The position numbers and the translations under genes are program-made. Source: Scedosporium boydii (taxonomy: Eukaryota > Ascomycota > Sordariomycetes > Microascales > Microascaceae). From it: a stretch of 64,000 bases of DNA. The notes under the pieces were generated by a model. It ran no database searches and was not told where the DNA came from. It worked only from the letters and a program-made list of their open reading frames with translations. The stretch covers positions 1 to 64,000 of the forward strand of contig NJFT01000054.1 of NCBI GenBank assembly GCA_002221725.1. The letters are read 5' to 3'. Positions 1 through 11,820 of the stretch are shown here, in pieces. Within the stretch, counting starts at the first letter, position 1. Every line of letters starts with the position of its first letter.

Positions 1-818
1 CTGGTGAAATCAGCGATAGCGAAAGTACTAGTTCAGCTGCTTCCTGTATTGTGGTGACTAGAAGTGTGGAAATAATCCATGATTGAAGTTGGATGGGCTG
101 AAATGGCGATGTGGTTTTTTGGGGGGGGGCCGAATGTGGGGGGGGGCCGGAAGTGGGGTGGGCAACTTACCGATCCTACAGACCCAGATGGTCGGTCGAT
201 CGGAACGTTCGACCCCCGGCACAGATAATTATGCGAAACGGATGGAATCTCGTCATGCAGGTCTATCTTGGATTGCGACAAAAGAAGAAAATTTCAAAGG
301 GAGAAAAAAGAAGAGATCAGGACAACGCAAATGCTGTTCCCGGCCAAAGACATGCATCAGATGTCAGAGCCCTCTAAATAGCGACGCATTGGGAAGGTCG
401 AATCGACTCGTGCTTCGGGAAGCTTGCCCGCACCCTTATTCGCACCTCGCAGGATCGCCGATAAGGGATGGTATGGCTCGCCTCACGTTTTCTTGGGCGC
501 ATACTTGAAATGGTGTGGCGCTTTTATCAGTGTTTGGCTGCTATCCTAGATCAATATTTCACTTCCGTGTCGGTGATATTCGCTGAGCCACGATTCCTGT
601 GCATCAAGGGCGGGGTAACTCTGTGCCGTATGACTCCTGAGATCCCTACCGTCGTTTGGCGTTCTATGTGTTGGGATTGGGCCGTGTAGACTTGAGGCAC
701 TCAACGTCGTAGATATGAAGCCTCGGGTGAGGGACGCAGGCGAGTCTTAAGATATAATCTACGATTGCCTCGCTCTATACCCCTTGCGTGCGGAAGAATT
801 ACCTTTCTAAAAATCATC
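1..818. other. Intergenic, no supported gene
   Basis: I see no supported gene here. Open frames on both strands overlap each other, lack recognisable motifs, and one crosses two G-runs near 120-150, which are low-complexity sequence. The part just before 819 is the likely leader of the next gene. Confidence 0.6.
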
Positions 819-2678
819 ATGGCCGAACCTCCGAGGACTATTACCGGTGCTCTGGTCGACTCTTATCCGCGGTATCTGAGGGAGTTAGCAAAGCGTCCAA
901 GGACCCGCATCAATGTCCAAATTATGCCAGCCGTCGTCTTCCCTCTGGACCTCCCGATGCCTCTAGAGTTCCGCATACTCAAAGAAGTGGTCAGCCTGAT
1001 GGCAGCAATTCCTGGCGACCTCTTCGATCTTCATCTTGAAGGGCGACCTCTGGGAGCCGGCATCCACAACTTGCCCTCCGATGCTACGCTGAAGATTGCC
1101 TTTCTGAAACCAACTGTATCGAGGCCGTTCGAAAAGATCGTCACACTAGATATCCAGTCCCGTACTCAGGGTGATTTTCTTCTAGACTTAGACCGACCCT
1201 ACGACTCCACCGTTGCCGACGTGAAGGCCCAGATCCAGGGACTGATCAATAGGCCGATGAACAAATTCAAACTGCTCTTCGGCAACCGACCCATGGAGAG
1301 CCCTTACTATCTCTGGTGCTATGGGGTTTGGAACAATGCACCAGTCGTCCTCGAGTACGTCGAGTCTCCGCCGCCACTCTCGGCGGCTGACCAGGCGTAC
1401 CTGGATTTTATTGCCGCTGTTTGCGGTCGTCCGAACAAGGCTCCACCAGCAGCTCCTCAGCAGCTCCCTGCGACTCGCGATTCTGGATCGGATAGTGACC
1501 TTGATCTCGACGATGACGGTGACAGGGAACAACCATCCGCCCAATCTGGTATGACAGCCTACCAATCGCAGCAAGAGCCGAATGGACAGTCCGACAGAAG
1601 TTCGGAAAGGGAACCCAGGCGCCAAAAGCGACATGATACGCATAGTCCTGCTTCGGCCCCTGACGTATACCAAACCTCCACACAAGAGGCAAACAGTTCG
1701 GCTGCGTTGGGGGATGCCATAAATACAGCACATTCCAGCAAAAATGTAGAAGCGACCTCCCATGTGGTAGACACATCATCTAGTGACAACACCGCAACGA
1801 AATTCCTTGAGACAACCGACTTTGCAAAATTATCTTTGGCTGATGACGTGGAGACGCCGGTTTCCCCAGCGCTTGAGCGACAACTTCATGCTTCTCAAGA
1901 TCGGGGAGTCTGGTTAAGTGAATCATCCGTGATCACCCGGTTATGTCGCATACACATTGAGAAAATTACAGAATGGGCATATACCATCTGCAACGCCGAT
2001 TCGAGGGACCTCGACGTCATCAGCAGAATCGTGGGGCTGGATCCCTCCAATGCCGTGGAGAGATTGAGCTGGAAGATCTTCTGCCACCCCGCGCTGGGGA
2101 TGAAAGACGCCGAGATCGTGTTACTGTGCTGCGAGGTGGGCAGGGAGACAGTCAGAACAGTCAGGTTCGGCCTGAGAGCACCAATAGGCCTAGATCTCTT
2201 CGAATCGCAGTTCGGGACCGGACGGAGGACGGCTGCCGGCCGCCTAGGCTCTAACGACATCTACCGTTTCGAGGCGACCCCGAAAGGCGGCAACACAAAC
2301 TGGAATTGCGCCGTGCTTGCTGAGACATTCGGCAAGAAATTTGGCAACACCCTGGAGGACGTAGGGTGGGTTACTCTGTCCATCTCGAAACCGCGACAGA
2401 TACCAACACCAAGCCAGGTTCAGTTACCTGTGGAGGCTACTAGGACCTCTATTCAGAGACGTGAGGCTAGGCCTGCCGTCCCGAAGCAAGGCAGCCCCAG
2501 TGTTGCTATCCCTAAGGATGAGCGGCAGGACGGTCCCGACAAGAACGTCGAAGGGTCAAAGACACCCGGCGCGACACGACAGGGGCCTCCGGTAGAGAGA
2601 AAAATCCGAGGATCTAAAGTCCCACGGCTTCCAAAAAAATTGAGTAAGATCAAGGATAGGATATTTAGGCGCGGCTAA
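819..2678 (+). CDS. Hypothetical protein with ubiquitin-like N-terminal segments
   Basis: Intronless frame of 619 aa. I chose the ATG at 819 because it has good context (tcatcATGGcc) and the frame upstream of it has no ATG. Roughly residues 30-95 and 105-180 each read like a beta-grasp, ubiquitin-like segment; the second has a DSTVADVKAQIQ helix and a FKLLFGNRPM turn. A long Ser/Asp/Gln-rich stretch follows (about 200-360) and is probably disordered. A more ordered region lies at about 380-530, and the tail is strongly basic (KIRGSKVPRLPKKLSK). I do not recognise the family. The ubiquitin-like reading is by eye and has no catalytic meaning; a scaffold or adaptor role is only a guess. No signal peptide or membrane segment is seen. 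Confidence 0.7.
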   Translation: MAEPPRTITGALVDSYPRYLRELAKRPRTRINVQIMPAVVFPLDLPMPLEFRILKEVVSLMAAIPGDLFDLHLEGRPLGAGIHNLPSDATLKIAFLKPTVSRPFEKIVTLDIQSRTQGDFLLDLDRPYDSTVADVKAQIQGLINRPMNKFKLLFGNRPMESPYYLWCYGVWNNAPVVLEYVESPPPLSAADQAYLDFIAAVCGRPNKAPPAAPQQLPATRDSGSDSDLDLDDDGDREQPSAQSGMTAYQSQQEPNGQSDRSSEREPRRQKRHDTHSPASAPDVYQTSTQEANSSAALGDAINTAHSSKNVEATSHVVDTSSSDNTATKFLETTDFAKLSLADDVETPVSPALERQLHASQDRGVWLSESSVITRLCRIHIEKITEWAYTICNADSRDLDVISRIVGLDPSNAVERLSWKIFCHPALGMKDAEIVLLCCEVGRETVRTVRFGLRAPIGLDLFESQFGTGRRTAAGRLGSNDIYRFEATPKGGNTNWNCAVLAETFGKKFGNTLEDVGWVTLSISKPRQIPTPSQVQLPVEATRTSIQRREARPAVPKQGSPSVAIPKDERQDGPDKNVEGSKTPGATRQGPPVERKIRGSKVPRLPKKLSKIKDRIFRRG

Positions 2679-3595
2679 TCGGGTATGAAACCAAGTATGA
2701 ACCGTTGTATTTAATAATTCATTGAAGCCATGCAGAATTTTTTTCCTCTCTACAATCCCGTCTAATCCCGCTTCAGGTTCGTAGTCGGCGCTAATAGACC
2801 TTCGACTTATAGTATTGATATTAATATCTTGTTGCATAAGGATTTGTGCGAGATGTGCCCTCTTATATAGCGGTTGATTAAGTAAAATGAGAAGCAAATA
2901 CATCAAATTAGTCTGCTCAGTGATCAGGGCTGTACCAATACTCATCTCGAACTCAAGAGAAAATAATGTACACTCCGCCCTGGTCGGGTCTTTACGCCTG
3001 ACGGACGAGAGGAATGTATATGCTAATTCACTCGAGTACCATCATAGTTTCATAGCATGAACCCTCATGCCGAGTCTACATCCGTATCAGCTATGACTTC
3101 AGTCTGAATTTGTTCCTAGTATCGAGGCATCCTCTTCCATAGTCCATTGAGCGCGCCAGATTATGATCAACTGATGGTGTCAATGGACTTGGAACAGAAT
3201 CATACGGTCACTAGATCGATGGTGTTGAAGGAGGAGAGAATCTAAGAGAGTAGGAATTGAGTTTGACACTCCTTAGATAGCCAGTGTTTCCCGCTCCCCG
3301 ATATGACCTGCAGGTAGTTTCTAGTACTTCTTCGCAGTGTTCGGAACTCCGGCTATCTCCCCGACCACTCTACATTGCGGGGTTTGTAAGCTTCGAGATG
3401 CTCGGCACTAACGTCTCCTCCCCGCCCATCAACCCGAAAAGTGGCAGAGAGTTCGGAGATGAAATCTATCTGAGGCGTGGAGCCGGCGTCCTCGGTATTG
3501 AAGGCGTCTATTAACCACTCATAGATTCTCGGGGAGGGATTGCGACTGGAAATTACCTCCCCGATGGTGGCACAAATCTAGTCCTCCGCGATCAG
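2679..3595. other. Intergenic, AT-richer, no supported gene
   Basis: This stretch separates the ubiquitin-like protein from the FAD monooxygenase. It is AT-richer than its surroundings and its short frames carry no motif. It probably holds the 3' UTR of the left gene and the upstream control region of the right one. Confidence 0.6.
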
Positions 3596-3603
3596 TATAA
3601 ATA
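3596..3603 (+). promoter_or_regulatory. Probable TATA box of the FAD monooxygenase
   Basis: A TATAAATA sits about 110 nt before the ATG at 3713, a normal core-promoter distance for a filamentous fungus. A pyrimidine-rich leader and the start codon in good context (cacgATGGCG) follow. Confidence 0.5.
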
Positions 3604-3712
3604 ATGGAACCCGCGCAGACCACCTTTATCATATGGAAAAAGTTAAGAGCCGTTCAAGTCTTCTAGTTTTCTATCTCAGCAGAACATATTATCCATTCAT
3701 CAGTGAGTCACG

Positions 3713-5165
3713 ATGGCGCACCAAAGAGTCAACACACGGAAACCATCGTCTAAAGATTTCGAGATCGCTATCGTGGGCGGCGGAATTGCCGGTTTAACTC
3801 TAGCAATCGCTCTCTATCAGCGGAACATCCCGTTTAAGATATACGAGAGGGCGCCACGGTTCCAGGAGATCGGCGCCGGTGTGTCCTTCAGTCCAAATGC
3901 GATACAGGCGATGAAATGTTGCCATCAAGGTATATTCGATGCCTTCGAGAGGGTCTGCACCCGCAACGGTTGGCCCTCAAAGCAGAAGGTCTGGTTTGAC
4001 TACGTCGACGGTACCAACGATGAAAACCAAGAGCCAGTCTTCTCGATCTACACTGATCTCGGCCAAAATGGTGTTCATCGGGCCCATTTCCTGGACGAAT
4101 TGGCCAAGCTCATCCCCGAGAGTACTGCTGTTTTCGGGAAGGAGCTCAAGGACATCAGCGAAGGAGCCGACGGCAAGGTGGTTATGACATTCGCAGATGG
4201 CAGTAGTGCGTTCGCAGATGCTGTTATCGGATGTGATGGGATTAAATCTCGGGTCCGAGAGATTGTTGTTGGAGCCTCCCACCCATCAGCACATCCATCT
4301 TACAGCTACAAATACGCATATCGCGGCTTGTTGTCCATGGAAAAGGCCATTGAGGCCCTAGGTGAAGAGAGAGCGCGGAATGCATGCATGCATGTGAGTT
4401 GCATGGCGCCTTATATCAGCCCAGAGCCTTGGCCTGGATGTCAGAGACGATGCTAATTCCTTCAAGATGGGCCCGGATGGTCATGTACTCACCTTCCCTA
4501 TCGCTCACGGCGCGAAGTTAAACGTCGTGGCATTCCGTACGACCTCCGACACTTGGGATTACGACAGAAACACCAAGCCCTCTAGCCGGGAGGCTGCCCT
4601 TCACGATTTTGCGGGCTTTGGTAAAGCCGTCGCCAGGATCATAGAGCTCACCGAAGAAGAGCCTACTGTGGTATGTCCCAACTCTTTGCCTATCTCCCTG
4701 TTTTCCTCGGGGGTGAGTTGCAGACGGGCTGACGCAGTACAAATTGTCCAGTGGGCTATTTTTGATTTAGGAGATCACCCCGTCGCTACCTTCTATAAAG
4801 GTCGCATCTGCATTTCAGGAGACGCCGCACATGCTACATCGCCACATCACGGTGCCGGAGCTGGATTCTGCATCGAGGATAGCGCTGTTCTGGCGGAACT
4901 ACTCAAAGACGAACACGTCAGAAACCCCACAGACCTGGAGGCTGTGTTTGCAGCATTCGATGCGGCTCGAAGAGAGAGGTGTCAGTGGCTGGTTCAGAGC
5001 AGCAGATGGATTGGGGACTGTTACGAGTGGCGAGCCAAAGGAGTTGGCAGAGATTTCAAAAAGATCGAGGAGGAAATCAATGAAAGGATGGGTATCATAT
5101 CTAATTTGGATATTCATGAGGCCTGTGAGCAAGCAAGGGAGTACCTCCAAAGGAACCTGGCTTAG
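3713..5165 (+). CDS. FAD-dependent monooxygenase, salicylate 1-hydroxylase-like
   Basis: Three exons, 3713-4393, 4467-4670 and 4752-5165, give 432 aa, usual for this family. The second intron is 81 nt, in frame and without a stop, so it could be mistaken for coding; removing it restores the family-like junction EEPTV/WAIFD. The protein has the dinucleotide-binding motif VGGGIAGL (residues 21-28), a DG motif (IGCDGIKSRVR), and the second FAD-binding motif GDAAHATSPHHGAGAG. The family (UbiH/salicylate hydroxylase type) hydroxylates aromatic rings using NAD(P)H and O2; the exact substrate cannot be read. There is no signal peptide, so it is probably cytosolic. It is convergent with a Zn2Cys6 regulator whose stop lies 126 nt away, a plausible local regulator. 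Confidence 0.92.
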
Positions 5166-5291
5166 AAAACCACACAGGGCTCATTTTTATATCACATTTA
5201 AGACGATCAGAATGGAGTCCAAGCTGCGTTATATTTAGGTGAACCTATGTGTGACACGTGGACGTAGAAAATGACAAGCGAAGACTTCCTA

Positions 5292-7860
5292 TTATTGGAA
5301 CTCCAGCCAGTCGAAGTTATTGGGGACGTCTTGGTTGAGCCATATCCCAAGAGCGGACTCTCCACCCAATAAGTCGAGTCCTATCAAGTCCGTAGATGTT
5401 GTTTGGTGTAGCGTTTGGGGAGCCGGCGATGAGTTCGCCTGAGTCAAATCGGGCATGCCTATTAAACAGTTTGTCTGTTAAGGCCGAGAACACGTAGCAG
5501 GATAGACCCAGGGGGATGAGTCTTACCTTGCCTCCCTTCAAGGTGCATCCGACTTCTAAGCTCTTTTAGCGCTGGGATAGCACGCTTAGCTGCTTGAATC
5601 TCGTCCTTGTAATGCTCCAGGATGAAGAGACAACGATTCCACGACACGTCGAAGGAACAGCGAACAGTTTCAGCATCCACGGCCGGGCAGATCTGAGCCG
5701 CTAAGAGAACTATGGCAGAAGCAAAAGTAACTATTGAACTCGTTAGTGAATGGCTAACATAGCTTCGATCTAGAGTGAAGCTCATACAATACACTGAATG
5801 CCACCCGGAACTTGTATAACTAGTGTCAAGGTTCTGGTGAATAGCGTCGATTAGACGAAATGCTGTAGTAACGCAAAGAGTACAGAACCGTTTAACTAGG
5901 CCCGTGTCGACAGATTCAAAACCTTCCGCAGAAGACGGAGACATGAATTTAGACGGAAATTTAGTCGCCAGAAGTAACAGCGGCCGTAGTAAGAGTACTC
6001 GAGTATATAGATATCTAGTCCGCCATGTTAGCATATTAGTAACTCTGCTTGGCTGAACGGAAATCTTACCTGCAGTGCAGAACCTGTTGTTGGATTTTGA
6101 CGCTGGGCATCCATTCAGTTCGCGATTGCGGTTCACACGCGATACGTAAATACGTCGGAATTGACTCAAGAAATTTTTCGAGGCGTCGATTCAAGGTCAT
6201 AATGTCCGATATAATTTCTTCGACACTACATTCAGCTTCGGACATAGCATCGACGTTGTTCTGTGGATGCGGAGCATAAAGGCGCAACAGGATGTCATCT
6301 AGAATAAGAAACAATTTGGAAGACCAGATACATAACCCTAGTCTTGATGGTGTATCTGGAGGCTGATTTCCTTCCCCTTCGGCGCGTAAGTATTCGTCGT
6401 CGATCAGGGATGGGAAAGGGACATTCCACGTTGTGGATATCATGGCCGGCCTTCCAAACGTCATACTGAGGAGCCTGTAAGATAATTAGAGTTTCTTCTT
6501 CCTCTCCCGTAAGGGAGATGGGGAGGAGGTTTCTTACTTATCTAAGGCCAGACATGTATGCCAGATCCTGCGCCCCATCTCTCGTCTTATTTGGCTTTGT
6601 GGTTGGTGTTCGGGCAAGTCGATATGTAAGCCTAAGGTCTGCGCAACGCGAATGGCGAGGCCAACGATATTCCAACAACGGTTTGCCTGATGAGTGGACT
6701 GGAGGTAGACGCCAGTCAAGAGCAGCATTTGTACCAACGGAAACGACATGGAGTCAAGCATTTCAAAACGGTATATTGCTCTCGACCGCTGATAAAAGCT
6801 ATGGGCGAGAGACGCTCTCTGCGTGGCGGGTACGGACTTGCTGAACTTGCAACCAAGGGCAAAAACAATATTTAGAGTCGAGGCGAAAATGGTCTCGTCT
6901 ACCTCCGCCGTGGGATCGTCGTTTGCATCATCTCCCTTCGCATGCCACAGGAGTTCGTATCTTTTCATAAAGGATGTCTGATGCAATACCGGAAAGACTG
7001 GGTGCAAATACTCCCAGAAACACCGGATTAAGTCGTCGGCGGTTTTCCGCGGGGGAAAGACCCAGGCCAAGGGATCCTTGTCGCGAATAGCCTCTGGGAG
7101 GACATTGGGTTGTTGGCTGCTCCCAAGCAGATGCGCTGGTCCACCTCTAACCCGAGAACCAGCGACGTCTGAGGCTACTGCGCGTTTCCGATGCGCTTCG
7201 TGGTGGTAAAATTTCACGAATGCGATTGTCGAGGATGCCCCGTACAAGCATTCGCTCTCTTCAATGGATGAAACAGTCGCCAACCCATCGACCTCATCTG
7301 TGTTACAGCTTACGGGTGGTGAAGGTTCAGCAGATGGTGAGGCCAGCAGATCAGAAGGCGGATGAGAGTCGTCGAGGGATGTAAAGTCCGGGTGGCGAGT
7401 ATTTCGAAGACGCCCACCCCTGGGACTTCGAGAATGCTCCTCTGAAAATAATAAAAACGTCAGTGTGCATTGCACAAAATCAACACGACGTTGTGCGTCT
7501 TAGTCTTAGGGAGTAGAAGAACTCATACTATTGCGGCTTTGCTCAAGTCTCTGAAGTCGTTGTTCAATAGTCGAGAGGTAGCTTCGGATATCGGAAGTCA
7601 GATCAAGGCCTTAGCCGCACATAACTATAATCGAGTTACCTGATGGAAGACGTCGGATCGTCATAAACGCAATCGATTGCAACTCCGCGCCTATGACACG
7701 TTGAACAGGCTGGGCGGCGGCCATCACATCTCGTCTTGCGGTCTTGGCAGCTCTTGCAGGCAGTCTGAATTCTGCGGCGCCGGCCTTGACTCCGTCGTAC
7801 TCCCCTCTGGCTTTCGGAAGAAGGCGTCGGCAACGCGGGCGTTGAGGGCTGGTCCTCCAT
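5292..7860 (-). CDS. Zn2Cys6 fungal-specific transcription factor
   Basis: Seven exons on the minus strand: 7860-7640, 7581-7529, 7441-6538, 6474-6070, 6014-5788, 5730-5527 and 5458-5292. All phases agree and give 726 aa. Residues 35-64 form the binuclear zinc cluster (C-x2-C-x6-C-x6-C-x2-C-x8-C), preceded by a basic run and followed by a short coiled-coil linker (EQRLQRLEQ) on the 53-nt exon 2. The middle holds the fungal_trans domain, with the family landmark CLALDKLLSMTFGRP formed across the 6475-6537 intron. The C-terminus ends in an acidic/aromatic WLEFQ. Members bind CGG-type DNA sites in the nucleus. The neighbouring aromatic hydroxylase is the obvious candidate target, by position only. 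Confidence 0.93.
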
Positions 7861-8590
7861 CCTCCCGAGCTGGGCTAAGGATTAAAAATCAAAAGAGAAA
7901 AAGGGAAACAGTATACAGCGCACGTAGTTAGGGAACCAGACGAGATGAACAACAAAAGCAATACAGGGCATTGGTTTTAGAGACCAAGGTCGATGCCGGA
8001 AGAGGACTGACAGAGGAGCCGAATGATGTAAACCGTCCCCGAAGCGGAATGAAAACCCCCGCATTTCTCGGATAGCGGGTTGTGGGCTGCATTCAACGCT
8101 AATTAATCGCCTGCGACTTCGTGTAGTTGCGCCCCCTTCCATGTCTATGATCCTGTGATAGTCACGGCCAATTATTGATCGTGAGGGAAGGGTGTGCTTA
8201 TTTCCTGAGAGCCTGCGTTGAACTGGCAAGTCGAAACAGCTCCCAAATGAACGCAGCACAGGATTATATCGGAGACATAGCAGAATCCATGTTATGGTCG
8301 ATGTTATAGAACTGAGGATGCCGACCGCACTCAAAAGTTGATGGATCTATTTGTGAGGTTCTTTTGCGCCATCATTAAGTTCCCCCGACAGCGCCGGTTT
8401 ACATCACTGGCCAACTGACTGATAATGCCAAGATTGGGCGGAGACGAACCTTCCGACATTTGTACATTTCTAACAGGGTTCCCCAAGGTGGATTAAAAAA
8501 AAAAAAAAAAAAAAAAAAGTAGAATAATTAATTAAATAAGAAGTTAAGGAAAGGTAATAACAATTAGAACGAAAAATGAGCAGGAGACGC
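7861..8590. other. Intergenic with a 24-nt poly-A run
   Basis: This stretch holds the upstream region of the transcription factor and an uninterrupted run of 24 A residues at 8495-8518 followed by AT-rich DNA. Minus-strand frames here lack motifs and I do not call a gene. Confidence 0.55.
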
Positions 8591-8596
8591 AAAAAA
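8591..8596 (-). terminator. Pol III terminator of tRNA-Gln
   Basis: Six A residues on the plus strand (T6 in the transcript) lie about 20 nt beyond the tRNA 3' end, as expected for RNA polymerase III termination. Confidence 0.65.
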
Positions 8597-8615
8597 TATG
8601 GATTGAAGATTACCA

Positions 8616-8701
8616 GGTCTAACCAGGATTCGAACCTGGGCTTACGGAACTCTCGATTTTGTATCAGAATCCGACGTCCTAACCAACTAGACCATTAGAC
8701 C
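8616..8701 (-). tRNA. tRNA-Gln (anticodon CTG) with a 14-nt intron
   Basis: A full cloverleaf folds on the minus strand: 7-bp acceptor GGTCTAA/TTAGACC, D arm, T arm CCAGG-TTCGAAT-CCTGG. The anticodon loop reads TT-CTG-A, giving CTG (Gln). An insert of about 14 nt starts one base 3' of the anticodon, the canonical tRNA intron site. The bottom pair of the anticodon stem is T-T. An almost identical copy lies at 54953-55038 on the other strand, with a compensated change in the acceptor stem. Confidence 0.9.
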
Positions 8702-9570
8702 TTGCTAATTGCGTGGTAGCGCAACGTGGAAATTTGCCTTGTATCTGAACCGGATCTGCTTCGTGCAAACACATTAAACAGTTGGAGGTGGAAATCAATG
8801 GTGGAGTTAGAAGGAAAGAGTCTTGTCATGTATCTGTAGACGCGACATGTAGGCTTTCAAGTTTAGTCTTGCTGACGAGGAGGTATTGTCCTCGACGAAT
8901 ATCGCCCGCCTCCTGCAGCACTGCAAAACCTTGCGTGGGCAGTGAGCAGCCATTCTCTTACATGCCTTCAAGATGCAGGTGCGTTTACTTCATGTTATCT
9001 TCGATGGGTAACCTCAAACTTTACACAATTCCGAACTTCTCCAAGTTTTTTCTAGCTTCTCACTCCTCCTTGACATTGTGGTCTGCGACGCTTGTAACGA
9101 GAATGTCTTAACTAGAGTCTGATAGATGCTGTTAGGGATCTATCCAAGGGCGGTGGTCAAGACCGCAGCTGCCTCTGTTTGGCATTTTTACAATACAAAT
9201 TATGTCTTCTATTGGTTCATCCCCTTCATTCTTGAGCTGGAGGGATTTTGAACCGGGAAAGCATCGTGCTATGGATTGGGCTGAACCTTGAAGATTTTAA
9301 GATCGATCTCAAGGGGCACCGATTTAAGGTTGGCATGCGGCATGGGTTTGAAGTGGTGGGGCTGGCGGGCGGTCAAAGTCTTACCGTGGGGTCGCTTCAT
9401 CGGGATTTTCTGCCGCATTTTTCTGCCGCCTCTCGAAGGAAGGGGAAAAAAAAAAAATCGGCAAGCTCAACATTGCCATTTCGCCTCGATCATCTCTCGA
9501 CACCCTGCGAGAATTCTTCATCCCGACCACCAATTGTGCTATTCCCGGCGTAGCCTCGAGGCCGCACACA
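8702..9570. other. Intergenic, leader of TRM6
   Basis: No gene is supported. The right half is the probable promoter and leader of TRM6. Open frames that run into 9570 are in another phase and join the TRM6 second-exon frame only by chance through its intron. Confidence 0.6.
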
Positions 9571-11606
9571 ATGGGGTCTGTCGTTCTTCCCAACGAGTGG
9601 GCTGGCTTCAAGCTGCCCTCGGGTGCCGTCAAGGTCATCCAAGTTATCCCCAACACGTACGATCAAAGTTCCCCTCTACAGCTCCCCGCGCCCTTCGGGC
9701 CAAGTATTGCTCACTCTTTCTCAATTCCTCCAGTATCATTTCTCTAGGGAAATACGGCTCGTTTCCAAGTAACCTCGTCATCGACCGGCCCTATCACCTC
9801 ACCTACGAAGTCCAAGACAAGCGCCCCGACGAAACCTTTTGCCGCCTGCGCATCGTTCCCGCCCACGAGCTCCGCGCCGACATCCTCGCAGATGTAAAAG
9901 CGAAGGACGCTCCTGAGAATGGCGCCGATGGAGAACTCGACGAGGAGGAGGCCAACGCCGCGATTGCCCTGGCCGCTAGTATCGTAGCCCAAGATGATGC
10001 GGCCGCGCTCGCGGCCTCTGCTTCAACGGACAAAGTTGTACGGCAGACGTTGACGGCGGATGAGATTGAGGCGCTTAAGCGCGACGGCACGTCAGCTGGA
10101 AAGGACCTTATCGCGAAACTTTTATCGTCCCATACGGCGCTCGACGAGAAGACGGCTTACTCGCTCGAAAAATACAAGCTGCTCAAGACGAAAAAATATA
10201 TCCGGCGCTTCGAGGTCTTACCGCTCGATACCCCGCTACTTACGCGTTGGCTCCTGGAGGACAGGGATGGCATGAAGATTCTGGAGCTGAGGGAGGAGAT
10301 GCTGGCTCTTCTGGGCTGCTGGGCGAATATCCACTGTGCTGCCGCGGATGAACCAGAGGTCATTACTGCGGAGAAGGCGGGACTTCCGAGTGGTATGAAG
10401 GCTCCCGAGCTCACAGGTGGAAGGTGGCTTGTGGTTGATGATACAGGGGGTCTGCTTGTGGCTGCCATGGCAGAGCGGATGGGAATATTACATCCTCATC
10501 GACCTGCAAAGAAGATACAACAACAACGGCAGGCCAAGGCGGATTCGACAGCGAATGACTCGGCCCAGCAGACCAACACAAACCAGAATGGAGAGAATGC
10601 GCCGGCGGATGTGGATACGGCCATGACCGATGCGATCGAGGACAGCAAGCCGGAAGCAGAGGGTGCTGAGCTTGCCGGCGAGCAGAAGAACCCAGAAACC
10701 GAAACAGCACCTACGGAACCAAACGCGGAGGTGGAAGCGAGCAAGGAATCTGCAGAAACAAAAAAGAAGGCCGAAAAATCTCGGCCCCGTCCCTATGACC
10801 GCGACGACCTAGAAATCCCTTATGCGGGCTGCAATACCATGACGCTCATCCACTCCAACAGCCAACCCAACCTCTCCTTCCTCAAATACTACGACTTCAA
10901 CTTCGCCGCCCCCAACCCCCCCTTCGCCTCCCACCCCCTCCACACGAATCTCCTCTGGCTCAACTGGCTCCAGCTTCTCGAGCCCGACAAGGACGCCATA
11001 TACGCCACGGAGCCTCCCGCCGTCTCCCCCGACGAGCTGCAGACGTGGAAGGGCAACCGCAGGGGTGTATACCACCGAAAGCGCAGACGCTGGGCCCGCA
11101 CCCGGTTTATCGTCGACTCGACACGCGCCGGCGGCTTCTCCGGCCTCGTGACGGCCTCCACACTCGATCCCGTCTCACTCCTCAGACACACCCTACCTCT
11201 GCTGGCTCCAGGAGCGCCCATCGCCATTTACTCCCAAAGTGTCGAGCCTCTTACGCAGCTTGCGGATTGCTTCAGCGTAGCGCGACGAGCGGCTTGGGCT
11301 ACGGATCCTCCTGTCGAGGCGGAGGGTCAGACGCCCGAGGAACTGGAGAGGTGGCCTGGTTCCGAGGATTTCCCTATTAACCCGGGCTTGTTGCTGGGGA
11401 CTACCGTGCAGACGAGTAGGGTGAGGCAGTGGCAGGTGCTTCCCGGTCGGACGCATCCGCTCATGACGAGTCGGGGAGGTTCGGAAGGGTATATATTTAC
11501 GGCGTGGAAGGCGTTGCCCGCTGTGGGGAGGGTGGAGGCAAGGGGGAGGCATAAGAGGAGAAAGACTACCGCCGCGGTAGCGACACCGACACCGACGGAG
11601 GGTTAA
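9571..11606 (+). CDS. TRM6: tRNA (adenine-58-N1) methyltransferase non-catalytic subunit TRM6
   Basis: Two exons, 9571-9656 and 9734-11606, give 652 aa. The 77-nt intron changes frame; splicing yields VIPNTIISLGKYGSFPS, a hallmark N-terminal block of TRM6/Gcd10. Later blocks also fit: the DEIEALKRDG segment, EKYKLLKTKKYIRRF, and a C-terminal Rossmann-like half containing SGLVTASTLDPVSLL and APIAIYSQSVEPL. Known role: TRM6 pairs with catalytic TRM61 to form m1A58 in tRNAs, including initiator tRNA, in the nucleus. An acidic low-complexity insert at about residues 300-395 separates the two halves and is probably disordered. It is convergent with ARPC3. Confidence 0.93.
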
Positions 11607-11820
11607 TGGTTGATTTAATAGTGAATCTTTGTACTTGTTTGCTTTACGGCTCATCACGGCATTTTGATAGATAAAAGGCACAATGGACTGGAGCATGACT
11701 TCTGCACGTAAAGACATCCAGAGTCCAACTGAAAATATGTTTTTACGCCCATTCGCGACAGCAGAACTCCTCGATACCCCGCACTCCTTTTGCTACTGAA
11801 TATTTGCTTCTTCTACCCGT

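Noticed and set aside
3713..7860. Secondary-metabolite gene cluster
   Set aside because: No polyketide, peptide or terpene synthase, transporter or P450 is present; only an enzyme and a regulator.
7882..8334. 150-aa minus-strand frame before the transcription factor
   Set aside because: No motif, and the text is not protein-like; it is upstream DNA of the Zn2Cys6 gene.
8495..8701. tRNA plus nearby poly-A read as a SINE
   Set aside because: The A-run is on the strand opposite to the tRNA transcript, so polarity is wrong; the tRNA also has its own terminator and a functional fold.
10411..11717. Minus-strand frames across TRM6
   Set aside because: These are shadows of the TRM6 coding frame.
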